From NCBI RefSeq assembly GCF_009498035.1, contig NZ_CP034550.1:4712001-4776000 (forward strand): DNA of 64,000 bases. Reading direction: 5' to 3'. The first letter of the stretch is position 1. Every line of letters begins with the position of its first letter. The position numbers and the translations under genes were made by a program. Source of the stretch: Saccharothrix syringae. Its GTDB lineage: Bacteria; Actinomycetota; Actinomycetes; Mycobacteriales; Pseudonocardiaceae. Below are positions 33,439 to 41,171 of the stretch, in pieces. The notes under the pieces are model-generated. The model had not been told where the DNA came from. It was given only the letters and a program-made list of their open reading frames with translations, and made no database searches.

Positions 33439-34961
33439 CCCAACCACACCTTGTCGAACCGGGCCCAGTCCAGGGTGTTGGCGGGCGCGGTGGAGATGCC
33501 GCCGACGTTCGGGGCGGTGCCCACGAGCCAGTCGGCGAAGCCCCACATCAGGTAGCCGCCCTCGGCGTGCAGCACCCGCTGCATCTCGCGGTAGACCCCG
33601 GCGCGGGCGCCCTGGTCGGCGGTGGACACGGCCTTCTCGTAGAGCGCGTCGAACTCCGGTCGCGCCCACCTGGTCACGTTGGTGCCCGACCCGCTGAGCA
33701 GGCGCTGGGCGAGGTGGGTCTCGATCGGCATGGCCCCGGACCGGAAACTGGACAGCGAGCCGGACTTCAGCGTGTCGGCCCAGTAGCTGTCCTTGTTGCC
33801 CACGGCGACCTCGACGGTCAGCCCGGAGCCCTTGGCCTGGTCGGCGAACACGGTGGCGGCCTCGACCATGCCGGCCGCGGCGGTGGAGGTGTCGAGCCGG
33901 ACGGTCAGGCCCTCGGCGCCGGCCTTGCGGATGAGGAACCTCGCCCGGTCCAGGTCGCGCTCGCGCTGCGGGAGGTCGTCGGCGTAGTACTGGTAGCCCT
34001 TGCCGAACAGGTCGTTGCCGACCTGGCCGCTGCCCGCCAGCACCGACTCCACCAGCTGGGGGCGGTCGGCGAGCAGGAACACCGCCTCGCGCAGGTCCCG
34101 GTTGTCGAACGGGGGCCGGTCGACCTTCATGGCGAACGCCTGCACCGCGCTGTTGGGCGAGCGGTGGACGGTCATCCGGTCGCTGCCGGCGTGGCTGCGG
34201 GCCGTGGTGGGCGTCAGGTCGTGCGCGTACTCCACCTGGCCGCCCAGCAGCGCGTTGGCGCGCGCCGACTCCTCGTTGGCGATGACGAACTCCAGCTCGT
34301 CCAGCAGCGGCGCGCCCTCCCAGTGGTCGGGGTTGCGCTTGAGCAGCACGGACCGGCCCGGCTCGAAGGACACGAACGAGAACGGGCCGGAGCCCACGGG
34401 CCGGGTGAAGTCCTCGGTGCCCTCGGGCACGACGTACGCGCCGAACGCGGCCAGGGCGTTGGGGAACTCCACGAACGGCCGCTTGAGCGCGAACTCCACC
34501 GTCCGGTCGTCCACCGCGCGGCTGTTCGGCAGGTCGACCAGCGCGAGGCTCGACCTGGCGCGGAACGCCCGGTTCGGGTCGAGGATGCGCGCGTAGCTGG
34601 CCAGCACGTCCTGGGCCCGCACCGGTCTGCCGTCGTGGAACGCGGCCTCCCGCAGGGTGATGCGCCAGCGGGTCAGGTCGGCCGACGGCTCCCACCGCTG
34701 CGCCAGGCGCGGCTGCGGCGAGACGTCCCCGCCCAGGTCGGCGAGCTTGTCGAACACCGCCTTGGACCGCGCGGCCTCCACGAACAGGTTGGCCAGGTGC
34801 GGGTCCAGGACCTCCTTGGCCCCGCCGCCCGCGAACGCGGCGCGCAGCCTGCCGCCGGTGCGCGGGGCGGTGGTCGAGGCGGGTGCGCCGGCGCACCCGG
34901 CGAGGGCGGCGGCGGTCAGGCCGGCGGTGAGGCCGAGGAAACCGCGGCGGTTGACGGTCAC
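33435..34961 (-). CDS. family-5 solute-binding lipoprotein with Tat-type signal
   Basis: A 508-residue binding protein of the DppA/NikA/CntA class (SBP family 5). The N-terminus VNRRGFLGL is a twin-arginine motif followed by the lipobox LAGC, so it is probably exported folded and lipid-anchored. Family features include PQPRLAQRWEPSADLTRWRI and PVGSGPFSFVSFEPGRSVLL. Export in folded form is compatible with an early-bound cofactor or metal complex (inference). GTG 34961 was preferred since AAAGGA lies 6 nt upstream; ATG 34967 is the alternative. The ligand may be the operon's own metallophore. Confidence 0.9.
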   Translation of the reverse strand: MTVNRRGFLGLTAGLTAAALAGCAGAPASTTAPRTGGRLRAAFAGGGAKEVLDPHLANLFVEAARSKAVFDKLADLGGDVSPQPRLAQRWEPSADLTRWRITLREAAFHDGRPVRAQDVLASYARILDPNRAFRARSSLALVDLPNSRAVDDRTVEFALKRPFVEFPNALAAFGAYVVPEGTEDFTRPVGSGPFSFVSFEPGRSVLLKRNPDHWEGAPLLDELEFVIANEESARANALLGGQVEYAHDLTPTTARSHAGSDRMTVHRSPNSAVQAFAMKVDRPPFDNRDLREAVFLLADRPQLVESVLAGSGQVGNDLFGKGYQYYADDLPQRERDLDRARFLIRKAGAEGLTVRLDTSTAAAGMVEAATVFADQAKGSGLTVEVAVGNKDSYWADTLKSGSLSSFRSGAMPIETHLAQRLLSGSGTNVTRWARPEFDALYEKAVSTADQGARAGVYREMQRVLHAEGGYLMWGFADWLVGTAPNVGGISTAPANTLDWARFDKVWLG

Positions 34962-34972
34962 GGGCATTCCTT

Positions 34973-35752
34973 TCACTGGTGGGTGCGCAGGCGGGCCACG
35001 AGGTGCAGGCGGTCGCCGGACAGCGCCTCGCCCAGCGGCGCGTCGGCCGACCACGGCGGCTCGGTGCGCGGACCGGGCGCGTCGAACAGGGCCACCACGT
35101 CGAACCCGGCGAGGTCGAGCAGCAGGCGCAGCTCCTGGGGGAACAGCAGCCGCCACGCCGACCGCTGCACGAGCGGTTCGCCGCGGCCGGGCCACTCCCA
35201 GGTCCGGCGGCGGCGCAGCAGCTGGGCGGCGTGGTCGATCCACAGCTCGGTGTGCGAGGTGTAGGTGGTGCCGCGCCAGGTCACCGCGCGGGTGCGCACC
35301 CCGTCGAGCAGTTCGGTGCTGCCCAGGAAGAACGCGCCGTTGCGCATCTCGGCTACGAGCAGGCCGCCGGGCCGCAGGTGCGCGCGGCACCGGCCCAGGA
35401 AGGCGGCCAGGTCGGCGTTGGTGTGGCAGTACAGCATCGCGCTGTCCAGGCAGGTGACCACGTCGAACCGGCGGTCCAGGGCGAAGGCGCGCATGTCGCC
35501 GACCGAGACCGCCACCTCCGGGTGGTGCTCGCGCACGTGCGCCACCATGCGCTCCGAGCTGTCCACACCGGACGCCCGGTAGCCGTTGCGGGCCAGCCAC
35601 GCGGCGTCGCGCCCGGTGCCGCAGCCGACGTCGAGCAGGTCCCGCCCGCCGCCGAAGCGCGTCACCACGTCGTGCACGAACCTCGCGGCCACGTGGTCGG
35701 GGTCGGGGAACTGGTGCTCGTACAGCTCGGGGTTGTCGGTGAGCAGGTTCAC
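34973..35752 (-). CDS. class I SAM-dependent methyltransferase
   Basis: A 259-residue Rossmann-fold methyltransferase. Motif I is LLDVGCGTGRDAAWLARNGY, the acidic residue of motif II is in ASGVDSSERMV, and motif IV is DVVTCLDSAMLYC. The C-terminal part is close to ubiquinone/small-molecule methyltransferases. Being inside the operon with four-base overlaps, it probably methylates a nitrogen, oxygen or carboxylate of the small product. The binding-protein gene begins 11 nt downstream. Confidence 0.9.
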   Translation of the reverse strand: MNLLTDNPELYEHQFPDPDHVAARFVHDVVTRFGGGRDLLDVGCGTGRDAAWLARNGYRASGVDSSERMVAHVREHHPEVAVSVGDMRAFALDRRFDVVTCLDSAMLYCHTNADLAAFLGRCRAHLRPGGLLVAEMRNGAFFLGSTELLDGVRTRAVTWRGTTYTSHTELWIDHAAQLLRRRRTWEWPGRGEPLVQRSAWRLLFPQELRLLLDLAGFDVVALFDAPGPRTEPPWSADAPLGEALSGDRLHLVARLRTHQ

Positions 35753-36906
35753 GCGGTGACCTCCAGGACGCGGCGGCGGTGCAGCCGGAGCACGCCGCCG
35801 GCGCAGGCGAACCCGACCGCCGCGCACAGCAGCGCGGCCGGCCGGTCCCCGGAGCCCAGGACCCACCCGACGGCGGCGTTGCCGAGCGCGGCGGCGATGC
35901 CGGAGCCCAGGTAGAACACGCCGAAGTAGGTGCCGGCCAGGGCGTCCGGGCCGAACGAGGGGACCAGGTCGTTGACGAACGGCTGGGCGATCACCACGCC
36001 CAGCGCCAGGCCCACCGCCGCCACCAGCACGGGCACCAGGCCCGACCACAGCGCGGGCGCGACGAACCCCGCGCCCGCGACGGCCAGGCCCGCCGCGATG
36101 ACCGGGCCGCGCGGCCGGCGTGCCAGCCGGCGCGCGACCGGCACCTGAGCCAGCAGGGTGACGGCGGTGGACATCAGGAACAGGGCGGCGACCACGCCAG
36201 CCCACCCGGTGGCCCGCTGCGCCTGGACCGGCAGCAGCAGGTAGAGCTGGTTCTGGAGCACGAACAACCCGCTCAGCACGCCGGTGAACGCCAGGAACCG
36301 GCGGTCGGACAGGCACTCCCGCCAGTCGCCCAGCACCGAACCGCCGCGGCGCTCCGCCGGTCGGGCGGGCAGCACCGCGGCCTGGACCGCGGTCAGCGCC
36401 GCGAAGATCCCCGCCGCCACCACGGCCGAGACCCGGAAGTCCCACAGCAGCAGCACGCCGCCGAGCACCGGCCCGACCAGCGCGCCGGCCTGCCCGTAGG
36501 CGTTGAACAGGGCGAACGCCGCGGTGCGCGCGGCACCGGCCTCCAGCGCCACGTACGCCCGCACCGCCGGGTTGAACAGCGCGCCGGCCAGCCCGCTCAA
36601 GGCGGACGCGGCCAGCACCACGGCGAGCGAGTCGCCCACCGCGAACAGGCCGAACCCGACCGCGCGCAGGCCGCAGCCGGCCAGGATCGCGGTCCGCGGC
36701 CCGAGCCGGTCCGCCATCGTGCCGCCCAGCGGGAACAGGCCCTGCTGGCTCAGCGTCCGCACGCCGAGCACCACGCCGACCACCGCGGCCGACATGCCCA
36801 GCCCGCCCAGGTGCGCGGCCAGGTAGGGCACGAGCAGGTAGAAGCCGGTGTTCACGGCGAACTGGTTGACCAGCAGCAGCCGCACCGGCGGCGGGAACCG
36901 GGTCAC
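35749..36906 (-). CDS. MFS efflux transporter
   Basis: A 385-residue, 12-helix major-facilitator protein. Motif A is in the loop GGTMADRLGPRTAILAG, and a second copy (ARRLARRPRGPVIAAG) lies between helices 8 and 9. It resembles the MdtG/YfcJ-type drug and metabolite exporters. Position between biosynthetic and import genes, coupled by GTGA on both sides, suggests export of the product, the role CntE plays for staphylopine. Direction of transport is inferred. Confidence 0.88.
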   Translation of the reverse strand: MTRFPPPVRLLLVNQFAVNTGFYLLVPYLAAHLGGLGMSAAVVGVVLGVRTLSQQGLFPLGGTMADRLGPRTAILAGCGLRAVGFGLFAVGDSLAVVLAASALSGLAGALFNPAVRAYVALEAGAARTAAFALFNAYGQAGALVGPVLGGVLLLWDFRVSAVVAAGIFAALTAVQAAVLPARPAERRGGSVLGDWRECLSDRRFLAFTGVLSGLFVLQNQLYLLLPVQAQRATGWAGVVAALFLMSTAVTLLAQVPVARRLARRPRGPVIAAGLAVAGAGFVAPALWSGLVPVLVAAVGLALGVVIAQPFVNDLVPSFGPDALAGTYFGVFYLGSGIAAALGNAAVGWVLGSGDRPAALLCAAVGFACAGGVLRLHRRRVLEVTA

Positions 36907-37922
36907 CGCCGCACCACGCCCAGCCCCGGCGCGCCCGACAGCCGCAGCACGCCGTCCTCACCGCCGATGCCCGACCACGGGTCCGCGGCCAGCAGCAGGT
37001 GCCCGTCCAGGTCGACCCACCGGGCGTGGCCGGTGAGGTGCACGGCGGGCGCCAGGCCCAGCGAACTGGCCACCAGGCAGCCCAGCATGACGTCCAGGCC
37101 CGCCTCGCGGGCCGCCGCGACGACCTCCAGCGCGGGCCGGATGCCGCCGCACTTGGCCAGCTTGACGTTGACCCCGTCCACCGCGCCCGCGAGGTCGCGC
37201 ACGTCGGCGACGGTCGCGGCGTCCTCGTCGGCGACCAGCGGCGCCGGGCAGCGCTCGCGCACCCACGCCAGCGCGTCCGGGTCGCCGGGCGCGATCGGCT
37301 GCTCCACCGCGTCGAGCACGACACCGGCCGCGGTGATCCGCTCGACCACCCGCACCGCCTCGTCCGGGGTCCAGCCGCCGTTGGGGTCGAGCACCAGCCG
37401 GGCGCGCGGCGCGGCGGCCCGGACCGCGGCGACCGCGGCGACGTCGCGGTCCGCGTCGGCGCCGGCCTTGACCTTGAGCACCGAGAAACCGCTCCCGGCC
37501 AGGGCGGCCGCCCGCGCACCGGCGTCCTCGGGCGAGGTGATGCCGATGGTGTAGGCGGTGGGGGTGTCGTGCCACTCCGGGACACCGGCCAGGACGTGCA
37601 CCGGCACGTCCCCGCGCAGCGCGAGCAGGTCGTGCAGCGCCGCGTCGACCGCCGCCCGCACCCCGGCGGGCAGGCCGGCGTCGCCCAGGGCGTCCAGCGC
37701 GGTCCGCGGGTCGGGGCCGAGCAGCGGGCGCAGGTCGGCCAGCAGGGACGTGATCCGCTCCACGTCCAGCCGGTAGTAGGTGCTGGTGACCACCTCGCCG
37801 TGGCCGCGCAGCCCGTCGTGCCCGATCACGACCCGCACCGCGTCCCGGCGGGCCATCACCGACCTGGAGATGCGCAGCGGCGTGGCCAGGTCGAGGCCGT
37901 AGACCTCCCAGTCGAGCCTCAC
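36903..37922 (-). CDS. dipeptide-epimerase-like enolase-superfamily enzyme
   Basis: A 339-residue muconate-lactonizing/dipeptide-epimerase subgroup protein. Catalytic lysines are Lys150 and Lys152 (SVLKVKAG) and Lys254 (NVKLAKCGG). Metal ligands are Asp179 (LDPNGGW), Glu207 (AVEQP) and Asp232 (VADED). This KxK...D...E...D...K set is that of L-Ala-D/L-Glu epimerase-type enzymes, which invert a stereocentre in a dipeptide. In this operon it would epimerise a residue of an ATP-grasp-made dipeptide or pseudo-dipeptide. Specificity not readable from sequence. Confidence 0.88.
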   Translation of the reverse strand: MRLDWEVYGLDLATPLRISRSVMARRDAVRVVIGHDGLRGHGEVVTSTYYRLDVERITSLLADLRPLLGPDPRTALDALGDAGLPAGVRAAVDAALHDLLALRGDVPVHVLAGVPEWHDTPTAYTIGITSPEDAGARAAALAGSGFSVLKVKAGADADRDVAAVAAVRAAAPRARLVLDPNGGWTPDEAVRVVERITAAGVVLDAVEQPIAPGDPDALAWVRERCPAPLVADEDAATVADVRDLAGAVDGVNVKLAKCGGIRPALEVVAAAREAGLDVMLGCLVASSLGLAPAVHLTGHARWVDLDGHLLLAADPWSGIGGEDGVLRLSGAPGLGVVRR

Positions 37923-38977
37923 GCGGGCACCGCCGGTCGGGGCGCGGCGACCCGGCGGGACCGCGTCCAGCCCGTCGCCTCGGCGCGGAGCGGGTCGCCG
38001 ACCTCCACCGGCCGGTCGGCGGGCCGGCCCAGCAGCCCGCGGGCGCGGCAGAAGTCGTCGTCGAAGATCGTGCCGAGGTAGCGGTGCGGGCCGTCGGGGA
38101 ACACCGCGGCCACCACCGCGCCGGGCTCGACGCGGGCCGCCCACGCGGCCACCAGCGCGACCGCGCCCGTGCTCCACCCGCCGGTGACGAACGCGTCCCG
38201 GGCCAGCCTGCGGCAGGCGTCCACCACCTCCACCGGGCCCAGCCAGTGCACCTCGTCGAACTCGGCGTGGGCCACGTTGCGCGGGTGGATGCTGCTGCCC
38301 AGCCCCCGCATCACCCGGGGCCGCGCCGGTTGGCCGAAGATGGTCGACCCCACCGAGTCCACGCCCACCAGCCGCACCCGCGGCCAGTGCCGGCGCAGCT
38401 CGGCCACGACGCCCGCGCTGTGCCCGCCGGTGCCCACGCTGCACACCAGCACGTCGACGGGGTCCACCTGCTCCACCAGCTCCCGGGCCAGCGCCGCGTA
38501 CCCCCGGGGGTTGTCCGGGTTGTTGTACTGGTCGGGCCAGTAGGCGTCGGGGAACTCGGCCAGCACCGCCCGGAGCCGGTCCAGGCGCGCCTGCTGCCAG
38601 CCGCCCACCGGGTGCGGTTCGTCGACCACCTCCAGCCGGGCGCCGTGGGCGCGCAGCAGGGCGCGCATCGACGGCTCCAGCTCGACGTCCACCACCAGCA
38701 CCACGGGGTGGCCCAGCGCCTGGCCCGCGAAGGCCAGGCCGAGGCCCAGCGTGCCGCTGGTCGACTCCACGACCACCGCGCCGGGGCGCAGCTCACCGCG
38801 CCCGCGGGCGGCCTGGAGCATGGACACGGCCGGGCGGGCCTTCATGCCGCCGGCGCTCAGGCACTCCAGCTTCGCCCAGAACCCGCCGTGCGGGTGGGGG
38901 AGCGGGGTGTCGATGCGGGCGACCGGGCTGCGGCCGAGCAGGTCCAGCAAATGCCGGTTCCGGCGGGGGATCAGCAC
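37919..38977 (-). CDS. cysteine-synthase-family PLP enzyme (SbnA-like)
   Basis: A 352-residue fold-type II PLP enzyme. Lys46 in AGGMKARPA is the PLP lysine, replacing the usual SVKDRPA sequence. The substrate loop is ESTSGTLG (71-78) and the phosphate cup GTGGHSAG (183-190). Family enzymes replace the beta-substituent of serine derivatives with a nucleophile. In siderophore and EDDS-type clusters such paralogues (SbnA) form diaminopropionate-type units rather than cysteine. The altered lysine motif suggests a specialised reaction. The gene overlaps the DUF364 gene by 7 nt and the epimerase gene by 4 nt. Confidence 0.88.
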   Translation of the reverse strand: MLIPRRNRHLLDLLGRSPVARIDTPLPHPHGGFWAKLECLSAGGMKARPAVSMLQAARGRGELRPGAVVVESTSGTLGLGLAFAGQALGHPVVLVVDVELEPSMRALLRAHGARLEVVDEPHPVGGWQQARLDRLRAVLAEFPDAYWPDQYNNPDNPRGYAALARELVEQVDPVDVLVCSVGTGGHSAGVVAELRRHWPRVRLVGVDSVGSTIFGQPARPRVMRGLGSSIHPRNVAHAEFDEVHWLGPVEVVDACRRLARDAFVTGGWSTGAVALVAAWAARVEPGAVVAAVFPDGPHRYLGTIFDDDFCRARGLLGRPADRPVEVGDPLRAEATGWTRSRRVAAPRPAVPA

Positions 38978-39762
38978 GCGGGGCGCTCCGTGTAGTGGTG
39001 GATCGTCGTGGGACCGCCGTCGAGCCAGAAGAACGGGTACGGCTCGGCGGACACGGCCCGCACCCCGGACCCGATGAACCACGGCAGCACCGCGCTGGCC
39101 GTCTGCGCGAACAGCACCACGGGCTTGCCGGCGGCGTGGCGCAGCAGGGGTTCGAACGTGCCGTTGCCGAGCGTCATGCCCGAGGCCAGCACGAGGTCGC
39201 AGCCGGGCAGGGCGGACAGGGCGTCGGGGACGATCGGCTCGCCCCACTCCGTGCTGCCCGGCCTGAGGTCGCACGGCACGTAGGTCGCGCCGCGCTCGCG
39301 CAGGTGGTGCAGCAGCGAGTTCACCACGCCGACCACCAGCACCCGGTCGCCCGGCGCGGGGTCCAGCAGGTCGACCACGGCGGCCGCGCGGGCCATGGAC
39401 TTCGCCAGCGAGTCGCCGGGGTCGATGGTGACGGTCCTGGCGTTGGAGCGGGCGTGCGGGCGGGCGTGCATGAGGTAGGCGTCGAGCGCGGCGGTGCGCA
39501 CGGCGGGAGCCGGGTGATCGAGCAGGTCGGCCACGGTGGCGCCGACGCAGTCGTGCACCTCGGCGTCGGCGATGTCGTCCACCGCGCAGGAGCCGACCGC
39601 CTCGGCCACCCGCAGGCTGATCACGGTGTTGCGGTAGGACTGGTCGCGGGTGGCGTGCCTGACGCCCTGCCGGGTGGTGAAGGCGACGCTCACGGCGCAC
39701 TTCGCCGGGTCCGGGCCCAGGGTGCCGCCGCGGACGAGGTCGACGAGGTCGGCGAGGGTCAC
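38971..39762 (-). CDS. DUF4213/DUF364 putative heavy-metal-chelation protein
   Basis: A 263-residue protein with an enolase-N-like DUF4213 region (AVSVAFTTRQGVRHATRDQS) and a C-terminal Rossmann-like DUF364 domain (GDRVLVVGVVNSLLHHLRER, then CDLVLASGMTLGNGTFEPLL). Pfam names DUF364 a 'putative heavy-metal chelation domain', but no activity is established. Its place as second gene of a metal-regulated operon is consistent with metal handling or with an oxidoreductase-like biosynthetic step. Start GTG 39762 overlaps the ATP-grasp stop. Confidence 0.8.
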   Translation of the reverse strand: MTLADLVDLVRGGTLGPDPAKCAVSVAFTTRQGVRHATRDQSYRNTVISLRVAEAVGSCAVDDIADAEVHDCVGATVADLLDHPAPAVRTAALDAYLMHARPHARSNARTVTIDPGDSLAKSMARAAAVVDLLDPAPGDRVLVVGVVNSLLHHLRERGATYVPCDLRPGSTEWGEPIVPDALSALPGCDLVLASGMTLGNGTFEPLLRHAAGKPVVLFAQTASAVLPWFIGSGVRAVSAEPYPFFWLDGGPTTIHHYTERPAC

Positions 39763-41069
39763 GCCGCCCCCTCGGCGGGGGCTTCGGTGGTGGTGTCGGT
39801 GCCGGTTCCGACGCGGTTCCCGGCGCCGGGTTCCGCGTAGTCCACCGACAGCCCGGCGATCAGCCGCTCCGCCCGCGCCCGCGCGCCCGGACCGGCCGGG
39901 TCGGTCACCACGACGTGCCCCAGGTAGCTGTTGTTGCTGGTCGGGTCACCGGCCCGGTGGCCGGGCGGCCGCACCGCCCAGTCGACCACGTCGGGCGCGT
40001 CGGCCAGCGCCTCGGCACCGCGGACGCGGGCCACCGCCCCCGACCGGGGCGGCAGCAGGAAGGAGATCGCGGCGCTGCGCACCCCGGTGTCGGCCGGGCG
40101 CAGGTCGGGCCGTTCACCCACGGCGAGCTGCGCGTGCACGGCGGGCAGGTCGATCCCGGTGACGCGGCGGACCAGCTCGGTGATCTGGTTGCCCGCCGGG
40201 CGGGGGTTGACCTCGACCAGCCGCGGGCCGTCGGGGGTCAGCTTGATCTCGGTGTGCGCGACGCCGTTGTCGAGCCCCAAGGCGTTCAGCGCGGCGACCG
40301 CCACTGCTTCGGCGCCGTCGGTGGGCAGGTCGGCGGGGAACATGTGCCCGCTCTCCACGAACCACGGCTCGCCCGCGACGCTCTTGTCGGTGACGCCGAC
40401 GACGCGGGTCTCCCCGCCGGCCGTGACGGTCTCGACGCTCACCTCGGGACCGGTCAGCAGCTCCTCCAGCAGCACGGTCCGCACCCTGGGCTGGTCGCGG
40501 GCGTTGACCGGGAACGCCTCCAGCGCGGCGAACGCCTCGCGCAGCTCCTCCTCGTCGCGGACCTTGCGCACGTGCATCCCGGCGCACAGGTCGACGGGCT
40601 TGACCACCAGCGGGTACCCCAGCGCCGCGGCGGCCCCGGCGGTGGCGGGCCAGTCCTCGGCCAGGGCGAAGCGCGGGCCCGGTACGCCCGCGTCGCGCAG
40701 GGTGGTGCGGGTGAGGTCCTTGCGGCAGGCGCGCTCGACCGCGCGCGGGTCGGGGCCGGGCAGGCCGAGGTGCGCGGCGATCCGCGCGACGGTGGGCAGG
40801 TAGTAGTCGCAGGAGGAGATCACGCCGTCGAAGCGCAGGACGTCGTGCAGCCGGGCGACGTGGGCGAGCAGGGCGGGGACGTCGTTGGTCTCGGCGGTGA
40901 GCACGTTGTCGGCGGCGAGCAGGGGGTGGGGGTGCGCGGGGGCCGAGCGCAGGTAGTGGTGCAGGTCGCGGGTGAGGAAGGTGAAGCGGTGCCCTATCTC
41001 GTTGATCGCCCGGGGCAGCAGCGAGCTCATGGCACCGACCCAGCTCTCGACCATCAACAGGTGAGCCAC
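39759..41069 (-). CDS. ATP-grasp ligase, first gene of the metallophore-type operon
   Basis: A 436-residue ATP-grasp enzyme of the carbamoyl-phosphate-synthase-like/amino-acid ligase kind. The nucleotide site includes Lys157 in YPLVVKPVD. Magnesium ligands are Glu274 (HTEIK), Glu286 and Asn288 (VEVNPRPAGNQ). It forms amide bonds between amino acids through an acyl-phosphate. The N-terminal part (HLLMVESWVGAMSSLLPRAI) is a pre-ATP-grasp domain. GTG 41069 follows GAGGAGG. It heads the operon directly behind the Zur-box promoter and most likely couples two amino-acid-derived units of the chelator. Confidence 0.88.
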   Translation of the reverse strand: MAHLLMVESWVGAMSSLLPRAINEIGHRFTFLTRDLHHYLRSAPAHPHPLLAADNVLTAETNDVPALLAHVARLHDVLRFDGVISSCDYYLPTVARIAAHLGLPGPDPRAVERACRKDLTRTTLRDAGVPGPRFALAEDWPATAGAAAALGYPLVVKPVDLCAGMHVRKVRDEEELREAFAALEAFPVNARDQPRVRTVLLEELLTGPEVSVETVTAGGETRVVGVTDKSVAGEPWFVESGHMFPADLPTDGAEAVAVAALNALGLDNGVAHTEIKLTPDGPRLVEVNPRPAGNQITELVRRVTGIDLPAVHAQLAVGERPDLRPADTGVRSAAISFLLPPRSGAVARVRGAEALADAPDVVDWAVRPPGHRAGDPTSNNSYLGHVVVTDPAGPGARARAERLIAGLSVDYAEPGAGNRVGTGTDTTTEAPAEGAA

Positions 41070-41108
41070 GCGTCCTCCTCGGCGGGACCGTTGCAGCGGT
41101 GGGGGAGA

Positions 41109-41123
41109 TGACAATCATTGTCG
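41109..41123 (-). promoter_or_regulatory. second Zur/Fur-type operator, downstream of the promoter
   Basis: TGACAATCATTGTCG is a 7-1-7 inverted repeat with 6 of 7 pairs, extended by symmetric AT on both sides. Its centre is 42 bp (four helical turns) from the box at 41151. It lies about 13-27 nt after the predicted transcription start. It fits the Zur pattern TGAAAATGATTTTCA less closely (11 of 15). Confidence 0.6.
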
Positions 41124-41142
41124 ATCAGGCTTGGCGGTGGAG

Positions 41143-41171
41143 ACCTTAGAGGGAAATGATTTTCAGTTCAA
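41143..41171 (-). promoter_or_regulatory. sigma-70-type promoter of the metallophore-type operon
   Basis: On the minus strand TTGAAC (-35, 41166-41171) and TAAGGT (-10, 41143-41148) are separated by exactly 17 nt. The spacer contains the Zur-like box. The predicted start of transcription is near 41136, giving a leader of about 65 nt before the ATP-grasp gene. Confidence 0.7.
41151..41165 (-). promoter_or_regulatory. Zur-type operator inside the promoter spacer
   Basis: GGGAAATGATTTTCA matches 13 of 15 positions of the actinobacterial Zur pattern TGAAAATGATTTTCA. Lying between -35 and -10, a bound repressor would block RNA polymerase. The usual logic is repression by zinc-loaded Zur, giving expression under zinc starvation. 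Confidence 0.65.

Noticed and set aside
37919..38977. Ordinary cysteine synthase
   Set aside because: The PLP-lysine motif is AGGMKARPA, and the gene is locked in a metal-regulated operon rather than near cysE or sulfur genes.
29734..41069. Known staphylopine/pseudopaline or EDDS cluster
   Set aside because: No nicotianamine-synthase-like enzyme, opine dehydrogenase, SbnB-like protein or argininosuccinate-lyase-like protein is encoded. Only the overall logic and some families are shared.
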